A DNA stretch of 64,000 nt from Pseudooceanicola aestuarii (GTDB lineage Bacteria; Pseudomonadota; Alphaproteobacteria; Rhodobacterales; Rhodobacteraceae), in the NCBI RefSeq assembly GCF_010614805.1, contig NZ_JAAFZC010000001.1, positions 1,962,001 through 2,026,000 on the forward strand, read 5' to 3'. Every line of letters starts with the position of its first letter. Within the stretch, counting starts at the first letter, position 1. The position numbers and the translations under genes were made by a program. The notes under the pieces are model-generated. The model saw only the letters and a program-made list of their open reading frames with translations, did no database searches and was not told where the DNA came from. Of the stretch, positions 37,439 through 44,802 are shown one piece after another.

Positions 37439-38574
37439 GCTGGCTGCGCGCCGCCCGGTCGACGCCCTTTGGCCGCCTGGACGGCGCGGACCCCTTGTCG
37501 TTGATGTCGGACGCGGCCAGCCTGGCACTGGCTGACGCCGGGCTGGCCCGGACGGAGGTCGACGGGCTGATCTGCGGCTATGCCACCACATTGCCGCACC
37601 TGATGCTGGCCACGCTGTTCGCGGAACATTTCGGCCTGGCCCCGGATTATGCCCACGGCATCCAGATGGGCGGCGCCACCGGGGCGGGCATGGTGCACTT
37701 GGCGCATGTGCTGGTGACCTCTGGCACCTGTCGCAACGTGCTGGTGGTGGCGGGGGAGAACCGGTTGACGGGGCAAAGCCGCGATACCTCGGTCCAGACC
37801 CTGGCGCAGGTCGGGCATCCGACGGCGGAGGTCCCCACCGGTGCCACGGTCCCCGCCTATTACGCGCTGGCCGCCGCGCGCTACCTGCACGAAACAGACG
37901 CCAGTGCGCGTGACCTGGCCGCGCTGGCCGTGCAGATGCGCCGCCACGCCGCGCAGACCCCCGGCGCGCATCTGACCGCCCCGATCTCCGTGGCGGATGT
38001 GCTGGCTTCCCGCCCCGTTGCAGAGCCGCTGAAGCTGCTGGATTGCTGCCCGATCTCCGACGGCGGCGCGGCGGTTGTCGTCTCTGCCGCGCCGGGCGCG
38101 GGGGCGGGGCTGCGGATCACCGGCGCGGCACAGGCCCACACCCATCAACACCTGAGCGAGGCTCCCGACGACCTGGCGCTGGGGGCGCGACGCAGTTCCA
38201 CCCTTGCGCTGGCGCAGGCCGGGATCGGGACGGTGGATCTGGGATATCTGGCCATCTACGACAGTTTCACCATTACTCTGGCGCTGCTGCTGGAGGCGCT
38301 GGAGATCAGCGCCCCGGGACAGGCGGGCCGCGACGCGGCGGCGGGGCGCTTCGACGCGGCTGGCGCATTGCCGCTGAACACCCATGGCGGGCTGCTGTCG
38401 CACGGTCATTGCGGCGTCGCCGGGGCCATGGCGCACCTGGCGGAGGTCCACGCCCAGATGACCGGCCGCGCGGGTGCCCGCCAGATCCCGCGGCCTCCGG
38501 TTCATGCGCTGATGCACGGCGACGGCGGTGTCCTGTCCGCGCATGTCACCCTGGTGATGGAGCGGGCGGCATGA
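37435..38574 (+). CDS. Thiolase-fold protein without the nucleophilic Cys (Ltp2/SCP2-thiolase-like)
   Basis: Thiolase-superfamily protein of 379 residues. In the segment where thiolases carry the nucleophilic Cys, this one reads IQMGGATGAG (Gly80 at the expected place), so normal thiolysis is unlikely. A C-terminal HGHCG motif (residues 323-327) and a YDSF segment with Tyr275 remain. Cys-less thiolase-like proteins paired with DUF35 proteins, such as Ltp2 with the DUF35 part of ChsH2, act as retro-aldolases on CoA esters of 3-hydroxy acids. The DUF35 gene follows with an ATGA overlap, which supports that reading. A condensing or binding role is the alternative. Confidence 0.82.
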   Translation: MSWLRAARSTPFGRLDGADPLSLMSDAASLALADAGLARTEVDGLICGYATTLPHLMLATLFAEHFGLAPDYAHGIQMGGATGAGMVHLAHVLVTSGTCRNVLVVAGENRLTGQSRDTSVQTLAQVGHPTAEVPTGATVPAYYALAAARYLHETDASARDLAALAVQMRRHAAQTPGAHLTAPISVADVLASRPVAEPLKLLDCCPISDGGAAVVVSAAPGAGAGLRITGAAQAHTHQHLSEAPDDLALGARRSSTLALAQAGIGTVDLGYLAIYDSFTITLALLLEALEISAPGQAGRDAAAGRFDAAGALPLNTHGGLLSHGHCGVAGAMAHLAEVHAQMTGRAGARQIPRPPVHALMHGDGGVLSAHVTLVMERAA

Positions 38575-38900
38575 ACGCGATCCGCTATCAGTTTTGCCCC
38601 GCCTGTGACGCGCGCTGGTATTTGCCGCGCCCGGCCTGCCCGCGGTGCGGGGGGGCGGCACAGACCCGGCAGGCCGCGGGCACCGGCCATGTCTATGCGG
38701 TCACCACGCAGCACCGGGCGCCCGCCCGCGACTTTCCCGTGGCCCCGCCCTGGCGGATCGGGCTGATCGACCTGGCCGAAGGCGTGCGCGTCATGGGCCA
38801 TGTTGACCCCGTCGCCACCATCGGCGCACGGGTCCACGGAGAGATGAGAGATTTCGCCGGGGCGTCCGTCCCCGCATTCGACACGATCAGGAGGGATTGA
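38571..38900 (+). CDS. DUF35 OB-fold zinc-ribbon protein (thiolase partner)
   Basis: Protein of 109 residues. Its rubredoxin-like zinc finger has Cys9, Cys12, Cys23 and Cys26 (FCPACDARW, then ACPRCGG), and an OB-fold with GHVYAVTTQHRAP and a GARVHGEM segment follows. Such proteins form obligate complexes with thiolase-like enzymes and shape their acyl-CoA tunnel. The start overlaps the thiolase-like stop by 4 nt, as expected for a stoichiometric complex. Confidence 0.88.
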   Translation: MNAIRYQFCPACDARWYLPRPACPRCGGAAQTRQAAGTGHVYAVTTQHRAPARDFPVAPPWRIGLIDLAEGVRVMGHVDPVATIGARVHGEMRDFAGASVPAFDTIRRD

Positions 38901-38903
38901 GAC

Positions 38904-39818
38904 ATGGCAGGGCTATTGCAGGACAAGGTGATGCTGGTCACCGGCGCGGGCGGCGGCATCGGGCGCGACATCGCGCTGGCGGCGGCGCGGGCGGGGGCCA
39001 GCGTCGTGGTCAACGACCTGGGCGCCAGCCTGAAGGGCGACCGGGAAAACGCCGGTGCCGCCGACAAGGTGGTCGCCGAGATCGAGTCCGAAGGCGGGCG
39101 CGCCATCGCCAACGGCGGATCGGTCAGCGACCCGGAAGCCGCGCGCCAGATGGTCCGCGACGCGGTGGAGGCCTTCGGCCGGCTGGACGCGGTGGTGAAC
39201 AACGCCGGCATCCTGCGCGACGGCTTCTTCCACAAGATGAGTTTCGAGGATTTCGACGCCGTGGTGAAGGTGCATCTTTATGGGAGCTTCAACACCTCGC
39301 GCGCGGCGGCGGACCAGTTCCGCGAACAGAATGGCGGGTCGCTGATCCACATGACTTCGACCTCCGGGCTGATCGGCAACCTGGCGCAGGCCAATTATTC
39401 CGCCGCCAAGCTGGGGATCGCTGCGCTGTCCAAGTCCATCGCGCTGGACCTGAAACGCTGGAACGTGACCTCCAACTGCATCGCCCCCTTCGCGTGGAGC
39501 CGGATGACATCGTCGATCAAGGTCGACAGCCCCGAACAGGAGGCGCGCGTGAAAAAACTGCAAGAGATGAAACCGGCCAAGATCGCGCCGCTGGCCGTCT
39601 ACCTGGCCTCGGACCAGGCGCGGGACGTGACCGGGCAGGTCTTTGCCTCCCGCAACAACGAAATCTTCGTGATGAGCCAGCCGCGCCCGGTCCGGTCTGT
39701 GCATCGTGGCGAAGGCTGGACCCCTGAAACCGTGGCCGAACACGCCATGCCTGCCCTGCGCGCCGGATTTGTCCCGCTGGAGGTGTCCGGCGACGTGTTC
39801 AGCTGGGATCCGATCTGA
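38904..39818 (+). CDS. Short-chain dehydrogenase (MFE-2-type 3-hydroxyacyl-CoA dehydrogenase)
   Basis: Classical SDR with a C-terminal extension, 304 residues. The cofactor motif TGAGGGIG is at residues 13-20, NNAG at 99-102, and the catalytic Ser152/Ser154, Tyr165 and Lys169 (NYSAAK). The pattern VVVNDLGASLKG and the long C-terminus are like the dehydrogenase unit of peroxisomal multifunctional enzyme 2, which uses (R)-3-hydroxyacyl-CoA, the product of MaoC hydratases. It probably acts after or in parallel with the hydratase above. Start at 38904 follows AGGAGGGATTGAGAC. Confidence 0.87.
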   Translation: MAGLLQDKVMLVTGAGGGIGRDIALAAARAGASVVVNDLGASLKGDRENAGAADKVVAEIESEGGRAIANGGSVSDPEAARQMVRDAVEAFGRLDAVVNNAGILRDGFFHKMSFEDFDAVVKVHLYGSFNTSRAAADQFREQNGGSLIHMTSTSGLIGNLAQANYSAAKLGIAALSKSIALDLKRWNVTSNCIAPFAWSRMTSSIKVDSPEQEARVKKLQEMKPAKIAPLAVYLASDQARDVTGQVFASRNNEIFVMSQPRPVRSVHRGEGWTPETVAEHAMPALRAGFVPLEVSGDVFSWDPI

Positions 39819-39828
39819 GGAGCGCATC

Positions 39829-40614
39829 ATGCCCGAACGCAAGACCAACCTGACCTCTGCCATCGGGTGGAGCAAACCGGACGAGATCAACGTGCATGGG
39901 CTGGACCTGCCGTCCGAGATCCTGGGCCATGTCAACCTGGGCGACATGGCCTTCATGCAGGTGACGGGGCGCCGCCCCGATGCGCGGGAATCGGTGGTGT
40001 TCAACGCCATTGCCGTGACGCTGGTGGAACATGGCATCACGCCCTCTGCCCTGGTGGCGCGGCTGACCTACATGGGCGCGCCGGAATCGCTTCAGGCGGC
40101 GGTGGCAGCGGGGCTGTGCGGGCTGGGAACCGTCTTCGTCGGCTCGATGGAGGGTGCGGCGCGAATGCTTTACGCCGCGCTTCCGCCGGATCAGACGGGG
40201 CGGGGGGCCGACCTGGCGGCGATCGCGGCGCGGGTCGTGGCCGAGCACCGCGCGGCCGGGCGCATCGTTTCGGGATTGGGGCACCCGGTGCACAAACCCG
40301 AAGATCCCCGCACCCCCCGCCTGTTCGAGATCGCGGCGCAGAATGGAAAGTCGGGCGATTACGTGCGTCTGATCCAGCTGATCCAGAAGGAGGCCGAGGC
40401 CGCATCGGGTAAGTCCCTGCCGATCAACGCAACCGGCGCCATCGGTGCGATCTGCTGCGAATTCGCCTTCCCGGAGGAGATCATCCGCGGCTTTGGCGTC
40501 ATGACCCGCGCCATTGGCCTGGTCGGTCACATCCTGGAGGAGACACGCGACCCCATGGCCTACGAGATCTGGCAACGGACCGAGGAAGAAGTGCTGGCCA
40601 ATTCTCAAAACTGA
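39829..40614 (+). CDS. Citrate-synthase-like lyase (citryl-CoA lyase family)
   Basis: Protein of 261 residues, shorter than citrate synthase and of citryl-CoA lyase size. Candidate catalytic residues are the His in LVEHGITPSA, the His in SGLGHPVHKPEDPR and the Asp of that same segment. Members split citryl-CoA or analogous 3-hydroxy-3-carboxyacyl-CoA esters to acetyl-CoA and a 2-oxo acid, or run the reverse. As the last gene of the operon it could remove an acetyl unit from a branched hydroxyacyl-CoA. The ATG at 39829 lies 12 bp after the SDR stop with GAGGAGCG; an earlier in-frame ATG is a shadow within the SDR gene. Confidence 0.82.
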   Translation: MPERKTNLTSAIGWSKPDEINVHGLDLPSEILGHVNLGDMAFMQVTGRRPDARESVVFNAIAVTLVEHGITPSALVARLTYMGAPESLQAAVAAGLCGLGTVFVGSMEGAARMLYAALPPDQTGRGADLAAIAARVVAEHRAAGRIVSGLGHPVHKPEDPRTPRLFEIAAQNGKSGDYVRLIQLIQKEAEAASGKSLPINATGAIGAICCEFAFPEEIIRGFGVMTRAIGLVGHILEETRDPMAYEIWQRTEEEVLANSQN

Positions 40615-41425
40615 CCGGCGCGGGCGGCGGAGGGCAGGGTGGGGCTCCTCTCTGCCCCCGTGGTGCCGCTGCGCCTGCGAGAACGGCGGATACGGCAATA
40701 CCCCAAAGGCCGAAACCGCGATCCGGGTTCCTGGTCAGGGTTTGCAAGGCCATTCGTGGCGAACCTGCTTCCCCGGGGGCTGAGAGCCAGGCGCATATCT
40801 GTTTGGCATGGCGCGGCGAATGTTCGGGCGCCTGACTGGACGCGCATCGGGGACTTCGCGAACGTCGCGGCTGGCGATCCAGCCTTCGCCGCAACCCGGA
40901 TGGGCGCCCGCAGTTCGGGAGCATGAACGGTCGGGAGGGATCGGGAGGCCGCCCCCTGATTGGCGGCGCATCGCGCGCGCCGGTGCGTGCCGATAGGTTC
41001 ATGTCCTGGCAAGGACGGCGAGCAGAGGCTTCGTGGCAAGGGGGCGGCCGGGTATTTGGGTACTGGCCGGTCAACAGAGCTTGCAGGACCTGTGCCGAAA
41101 TCCGCCAGTTCCGAAGCGATCGGCAAGCGGTCCCTTGCCGGGCGGCTCCGAGAATTCCGGTCCCGGAAACCCAACGAAATCCGTTGACGGGTCGATATCG
41201 CGGTTTTCGCTACGAAAACTCCGTCCATACGAAAATTTCGCCAATTGGTTTCAGCGGCTTCCTGCCCTTCCGGAAAAGAATATGTTATCGTAAATAACTG
41301 GAACAAAGGGCTTTTGGCGGCAATTCTTCCTGCAACGTCGATCACGAAGGTCGGCGGCGCGAAGGGGGTGGCCGGAAGGGTTGCCCACCTGAGCAAATCG
41401 AAAACGCGAAAAGAAAGGACACATC
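40615..41425. other. Long non-coding region before the secretion locus
   Basis: A stretch of 811 bp with no convincing gene. The first half is GC-rich with scattered open frames but no ribosome sites or family motifs. A GGGCAG-N14-CTGCCC hairpin at 40632-40657 could end the catabolic operon. The last 250 bp become AT-richer and carry the stacked palindromes at 41203-41298, consistent with a regulated promoter and a long leader for the 98-residue protein gene. Confidence 0.6.
41203..41298 (+). promoter_or_regulatory. Stacked palindromes upstream of the secretion locus
   Basis: Three symmetric elements lie in a row: GTTTTCG-CTA-CGAAAAC (41203-41219), CGAAA-A-TTTCG (41230-41240) and GTTAT-CGTAA-ATAAC (41284-41298). 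The first two share the CGAAA half site with centres 24 bp apart. A TTGACG at 41184-41189 could be a -35 box with the first palindrome covering the -10. The regulator is unknown. Confidence 0.45.
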
Positions 41426-41722
41426 ATGTCCATCCTTAGCGAACTCCTTGGCGATTCCTCCTCGACCACGGCCGAAAGCAGCTCCGACAGCTCGGCAACC
41501 GAAGTCGCAGCATCCCCGGTTCTGCAATTCGGCGCTTCCGACGTGGCGTCGTTCTCCTCGTCCGAAACAGACGGTGGGGATGCGGAATCGACGTCTTTCA
41601 CCGGCTTGGGTGACATCGGTCTTGGTCTGGGCGCCCCGGTCATGATCGGGACGAGCTCCTCGAGCGAACAGACCAGCGTGTCGGACAACGACAGCGATGG
41701 TCTGCTCGGCGGCCTTTTCTAA
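41426..41722 (+). CDS. Small Ser/Asp-rich acidic protein, candidate type I secretion substrate
   Basis: Protein of 98 residues that I do not recognise. About a quarter of it is Ser (25 residues). It has 15 acidic residues and no Lys, Arg, His, Cys, Trp or Tyr. There is no Sec or Tat signal. The C-terminus ends DNDSDGLLGGLF: an acidic patch followed by a hydrophobic tail, as in many type I secretion signals. No RTX repeats are present. GAAAGGAC precedes the ATG by about 6 nt. It is first in the locus, directly before an ABC/HlyD pair, with a strong hairpin between, so it is the natural candidate for an abundant exported peptide. Export itself is inference. Confidence 0.72.
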   Translation: MSILSELLGDSSSTTAESSSDSSATEVAASPVLQFGASDVASFSSSETDGGDAESTSFTGLGDIGLGLGAPVMIGTSSSSEQTSVSDNDSDGLLGGLF

Positions 41723-41736
41723 ATCGCCAGGTAAAG

Positions 41737-41766
41737 GACGGGGCCCTGCGGGGTCCCGTCGCTTTT
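41737..41766 (+). terminator. Intrinsic terminator/attenuator between the small gene and the ABC gene
   Basis: A 10-bp stem (GACGGGGCCC paired with GGGTCCCGTC shifted by one, containing one G-T pair) with a TGCG loop is followed at once by GCTTTT. Placed 15 bp after the small gene stop and 17 bp before the ABC start, it should end most transcripts and let a minority read into the transporter genes. Confidence 0.7.
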
Positions 41767-41782
41767 GACACAGCGGGTGCAT

Positions 41783-43483
41783 ATGTCCCTTGATCAGCAT
41801 GAAATCGGCCAGGCGCTCAGGCGCGAGACCTCGGGCTTTGCCTTTGCCGGTCTGTTCAGCGGTGCGATCAACCTTCTTTACCTAAGTTCACCGCTCTATC
41901 TCATGCAGATCTACAATCGCGTGCTGGTGAGCGAGAATGTCACGACACTGATCCTGCTGACGCTGATCCTGCTGGTTGCGCTGATGACCATGGGGTTTCT
42001 CGACGCGATGCGGGCGCAGGTGCTTGTGCGTTGCGGGATGCGGCTGGACGCCGCGCTGTCGACCCGTGTCTTCGGGGCGCTCATTCGGAAATCGGCGGCG
42101 CAGGGCTTTTCCAGGGGCGCGCGGCAGTTGCAGCGTCTGGACCAGTTTCGCACCTTCATCACCGGGCCGGGTGTGCATTTCGCCTTCGACCTGCCGTGGA
42201 TCCCGGTCTATCTGATCATCCTGTTCCTGATCGACCCGCTTCTGGGTACCATCGCCACCTGTGGCGCGGCTGCGCTCTTCGGGTTGGCAATGCTGAACGA
42301 AAAGCTTACCCGGCCCTCGCTCTCTGCGAGCGAACAGGCGTCAAATCGTGCCATGGGTTTTTCCGAGAATATCCTCAGACACTCGGATGTTGTTGTCGCA
42401 ATGGGGATGCGCCCTGCCATCGAGGAGCACTGGCGCGGCGACCGGGACCGGATGATGATCACGCAAGCGGTCGCATCGGATCGGAATGCGGTGGTTTCGT
42501 CTGGCATCCGGTTCGCGCGCCTGTTGTTGCAGGCGCTGATGCTGGGCACCGGTGCCTGGCTGGTGATCCAGGGGCAGATTCTGCCCGCCACGATCTTCGC
42601 TTCCTCGATCATCCTTGGGCGTGCGCTTGTCCCCGTGGAGCAGGGGGTCGGGACATGGAAGCAGTTCAACGAGGCGCGCAGCGGCTACCGCGAGGTCAAG
42701 GCCCTCCTGGCGGAAGTGCCGCCGGACCGCGACCGCACCGTCGTGCCCGCCGCGTCCAATACGCTGTCGGCCTCGGACGTGTCGTTCAGGCTGACGGGTC
42801 AGGACAAGCCGATCCTGAAGGAGGTGAGTTTCGACATCGCGCCGGGCGAGGCGATCGGCATCGTCGGTCCCTCCGGCTCCGGCAAGAGTACCCTCGCGCG
42901 TCTGCTGATCGGCGCCATTGCCCCCCTGGACGGCAAATTGCGCTATGGTGGCATGGATTTCGACAAGTGGGACCGAACCGAGCTGGGGCGGCAGATCGGA
43001 TACCTGCCACAAGACGTGGGCCTGTTCGGGGGCACGGTACGCGACAACATCTCCCGGTTCGGCGACGCTTCTGTCGAGGAGGTCATCGCCGCGGCGAAGG
43101 CGGCCGGCATCCACGACATGATCATGGATCTGCCAAAGCACTACGACACGCCGCTTGGCCCTGATGGCGTCGGTCTGTCGGGCGGGCAGCGGCAGAGGCT
43201 TGGCCTGGCGCGCGCCCTGCTGGGACAGCCGCGCCTGCTGGTGCTGGACGAGCCGAACGCCAACCTGGACGATCGTGGAGAGGCCGGGCTGGCCGAAGCG
43301 CTGGCCAGGCTCAAGGCGCAGGGAACCACGATCCTGCTGATCACGCACCGCATGAATGTGCTCGAGGTCGCGGACCGGCTTTTCTTCGTGCGCGCGGGCA
43401 AGCTTGAGGCGCAGGGCAAGCCGGATGCCGTTCTCGAACATATACGCACCAATGTCGTGCCCGAGATGCAGGGGGCCGCGTGA
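41783..43483 (+). CDS. Type I secretion system permease/ATPase (PrtD/AprD family)
   Basis: Inner-membrane ABC exporter of 566 residues. The membrane domain (helices from about residue 25 to 300, with LYLSSPLYLMQIYNRVL and FDLPWIPVYLIILFLI typical of PrtD) is followed by an ATPase domain with Walker A GPSGSGKST from residue 362, signature LSGGQRQRL and Walker B LLVLDEPNANLDD. There is no N-terminal C39 peptidase-like domain, which fits substrates with a C-terminal signal. The ATG at 41783 is chosen; a TTG six codons earlier is possible. It is coupled to the HlyD gene. Confidence 0.93.
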   Translation: MSLDQHEIGQALRRETSGFAFAGLFSGAINLLYLSSPLYLMQIYNRVLVSENVTTLILLTLILLVALMTMGFLDAMRAQVLVRCGMRLDAALSTRVFGALIRKSAAQGFSRGARQLQRLDQFRTFITGPGVHFAFDLPWIPVYLIILFLIDPLLGTIATCGAAALFGLAMLNEKLTRPSLSASEQASNRAMGFSENILRHSDVVVAMGMRPAIEEHWRGDRDRMMITQAVASDRNAVVSSGIRFARLLLQALMLGTGAWLVIQGQILPATIFASSIILGRALVPVEQGVGTWKQFNEARSGYREVKALLAEVPPDRDRTVVPAASNTLSASDVSFRLTGQDKPILKEVSFDIAPGEAIGIVGPSGSGKSTLARLLIGAIAPLDGKLRYGGMDFDKWDRTELGRQIGYLPQDVGLFGGTVRDNISRFGDASVEEVIAAAKAAGIHDMIMDLPKHYDTPLGPDGVGLSGGQRQRLGLARALLGQPRLLVLDEPNANLDDRGEAGLAEALARLKAQGTTILLITHRMNVLEVADRLFFVRAGKLEAQGKPDAVLEHIRTNVVPEMQGAA

Positions 43484-44787
43484 TGAGGAACAGCACGGAA
43501 ACCCGCCGGGCCTGGTTCGAGCCGGGCCGCCCGATCCGTCGCGGGGTCGCCGCCCTGGCGGTGTTCGTCGCAGGATTGGCAGGCTGGAGCGTCTTCGTCC
43601 CCCTTTCCGACGCCTCCCTCGCGCGCGGCAGTCTCGCGGTCGAGGGCAGATCGCAGATCGTTCAGCATCCCGGAGGCGGCGTCGTGTCCGACCTGCGCGT
43701 CGCGGAAGGCGATACGGTCGCGCGCGGTGACGTGTTGATGACGCTTGGCGAAACCGAGGCGCGCGCGCAACGGGACGTGCTGCTGACCCGGCGCGAGGCG
43801 TTGCGGGCACGATTGGCCCGGCTGATCGCCGAGCGTGACGGGCTGACGGCTCCTGACTATCCGGCAGCCACGCCCGATGCCCGCGCGGCCGCCGAAGAAG
43901 CCCGTGCCTCGCAGACCGCCCTGCTTCGGTCCCGGCTGGATCAGCGGGACTCGGCCATCGTCGTGATCGACCGCCGGATCGACCAGCTTGCGCAACGCAT
44001 CGCCGGTGCGGAAGCCGAGGTCGCGGGCCTGATCCGTCAAACGGACCTCACGACCGAGGAGTTGCAGGATTTGCGCAGTCTTCTGGAAAAGGGGCTTGCG
44101 CGGCGCCCTGAGGTTCTTGACCTGGAGCGGCAGCTGGCAAGGCTGCAGGCGAGCGTGTCCTCCAAGCAATCCGAAATCGCCGAGGGGCGCCAGTCGATTG
44201 CGGAAGCTGAGGCCGAGATTGCCCGGCTGGTCCGTGACCGCAGGGCCGGAATCGCCACGGAGATCGAAGCCACGCAAGCCGAATTGGCAGATACCGCCCC
44301 CCGCGTAGACGCGGCAGAGGAAGAATTGTCCAGGATGCGGGTCCGGGCGCCTGCCTCTGGCCGGGTCGTTGGTCTTTCCGTGCATACCGTGGGCGGGGTC
44401 GTCCAGCCGGGCGCCACGCTGATGCAGATCGTGCCGTCGGACGCGCCCTTTGTCGTCGAGGCGCAGCTTGCCCTGACCGATCTGCACGATATCCACGAGG
44501 GCCAGCCCGCACGCATAGAGCTGCTGGCCTACCCGCGCAGTGAACGCCCCGAACTCTCGGCGGTGGTCGAGACGATATCGGCCGACAGTTTTACCGACGA
44601 CCGGACAGGGCGTGGCTACTACGGCCTTACCCTGCGGCTGCAGCAGGATCAGGTGTCGGCGCTTGGTATCGAGTTGCAATCGGGGATGCCGGTCCAGGTC
44701 ATCATGGAAACCCGCGCCCGAACCCTGATCGCCTACCTGACATCCCCGCTGATGGATCAGATCGGAACCGCGTTCAGCGAAGACTGA
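43483..44787 (+). CDS. Type I secretion membrane fusion protein (HlyD/PrtE family)
   Basis: Periplasmic adaptor of 434 residues. One N-terminal membrane helix (about residues 17-40) is followed by a lipoyl half-motif (IVQHPGGGVVSDLRVAEGDTVARGDVL), a long coiled coil (about 90-270) and a beta-barrel region (VRAPASGRVVGLSVHTVGGVVQPGATLMQIVP) ending in a HlyD C-terminus. The ATG shares one base with the ABC stop; a GTG one codon earlier would give a 4-nt overlap. It links the ABC exporter with an outer-membrane TolC-type channel, which is not encoded in this window. Confidence 0.93.
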   Translation: MRNSTETRRAWFEPGRPIRRGVAALAVFVAGLAGWSVFVPLSDASLARGSLAVEGRSQIVQHPGGGVVSDLRVAEGDTVARGDVLMTLGETEARAQRDVLLTRREALRARLARLIAERDGLTAPDYPAATPDARAAAEEARASQTALLRSRLDQRDSAIVVIDRRIDQLAQRIAGAEAEVAGLIRQTDLTTEELQDLRSLLEKGLARRPEVLDLERQLARLQASVSSKQSEIAEGRQSIAEAEAEIARLVRDRRAGIATEIEATQAELADTAPRVDAAEEELSRMRVRAPASGRVVGLSVHTVGGVVQPGATLMQIVPSDAPFVVEAQLALTDLHDIHEGQPARIELLAYPRSERPELSAVVETISADSFTDDRTGRGYYGLTLRLQQDQVSALGIELQSGMPVQVIMETRARTLIAYLTSPLMDQIGTAFSED

Positions 44788-44802
44788 AGAAAGGACTTAC
44801 CC

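Noticed and set aside
37435..38574. Ordinary acetyl-CoA acetyltransferase
   Set aside because: The nucleophilic Cys is replaced by Gly80 and the gene is coupled to a DUF35 partner.
40615..41425. Short genes in the gap before the secretion locus
   Set aside because: Several open frames of 60-120 codons exist on both strands, but none has a ribosome site, a family motif or coding-like composition.
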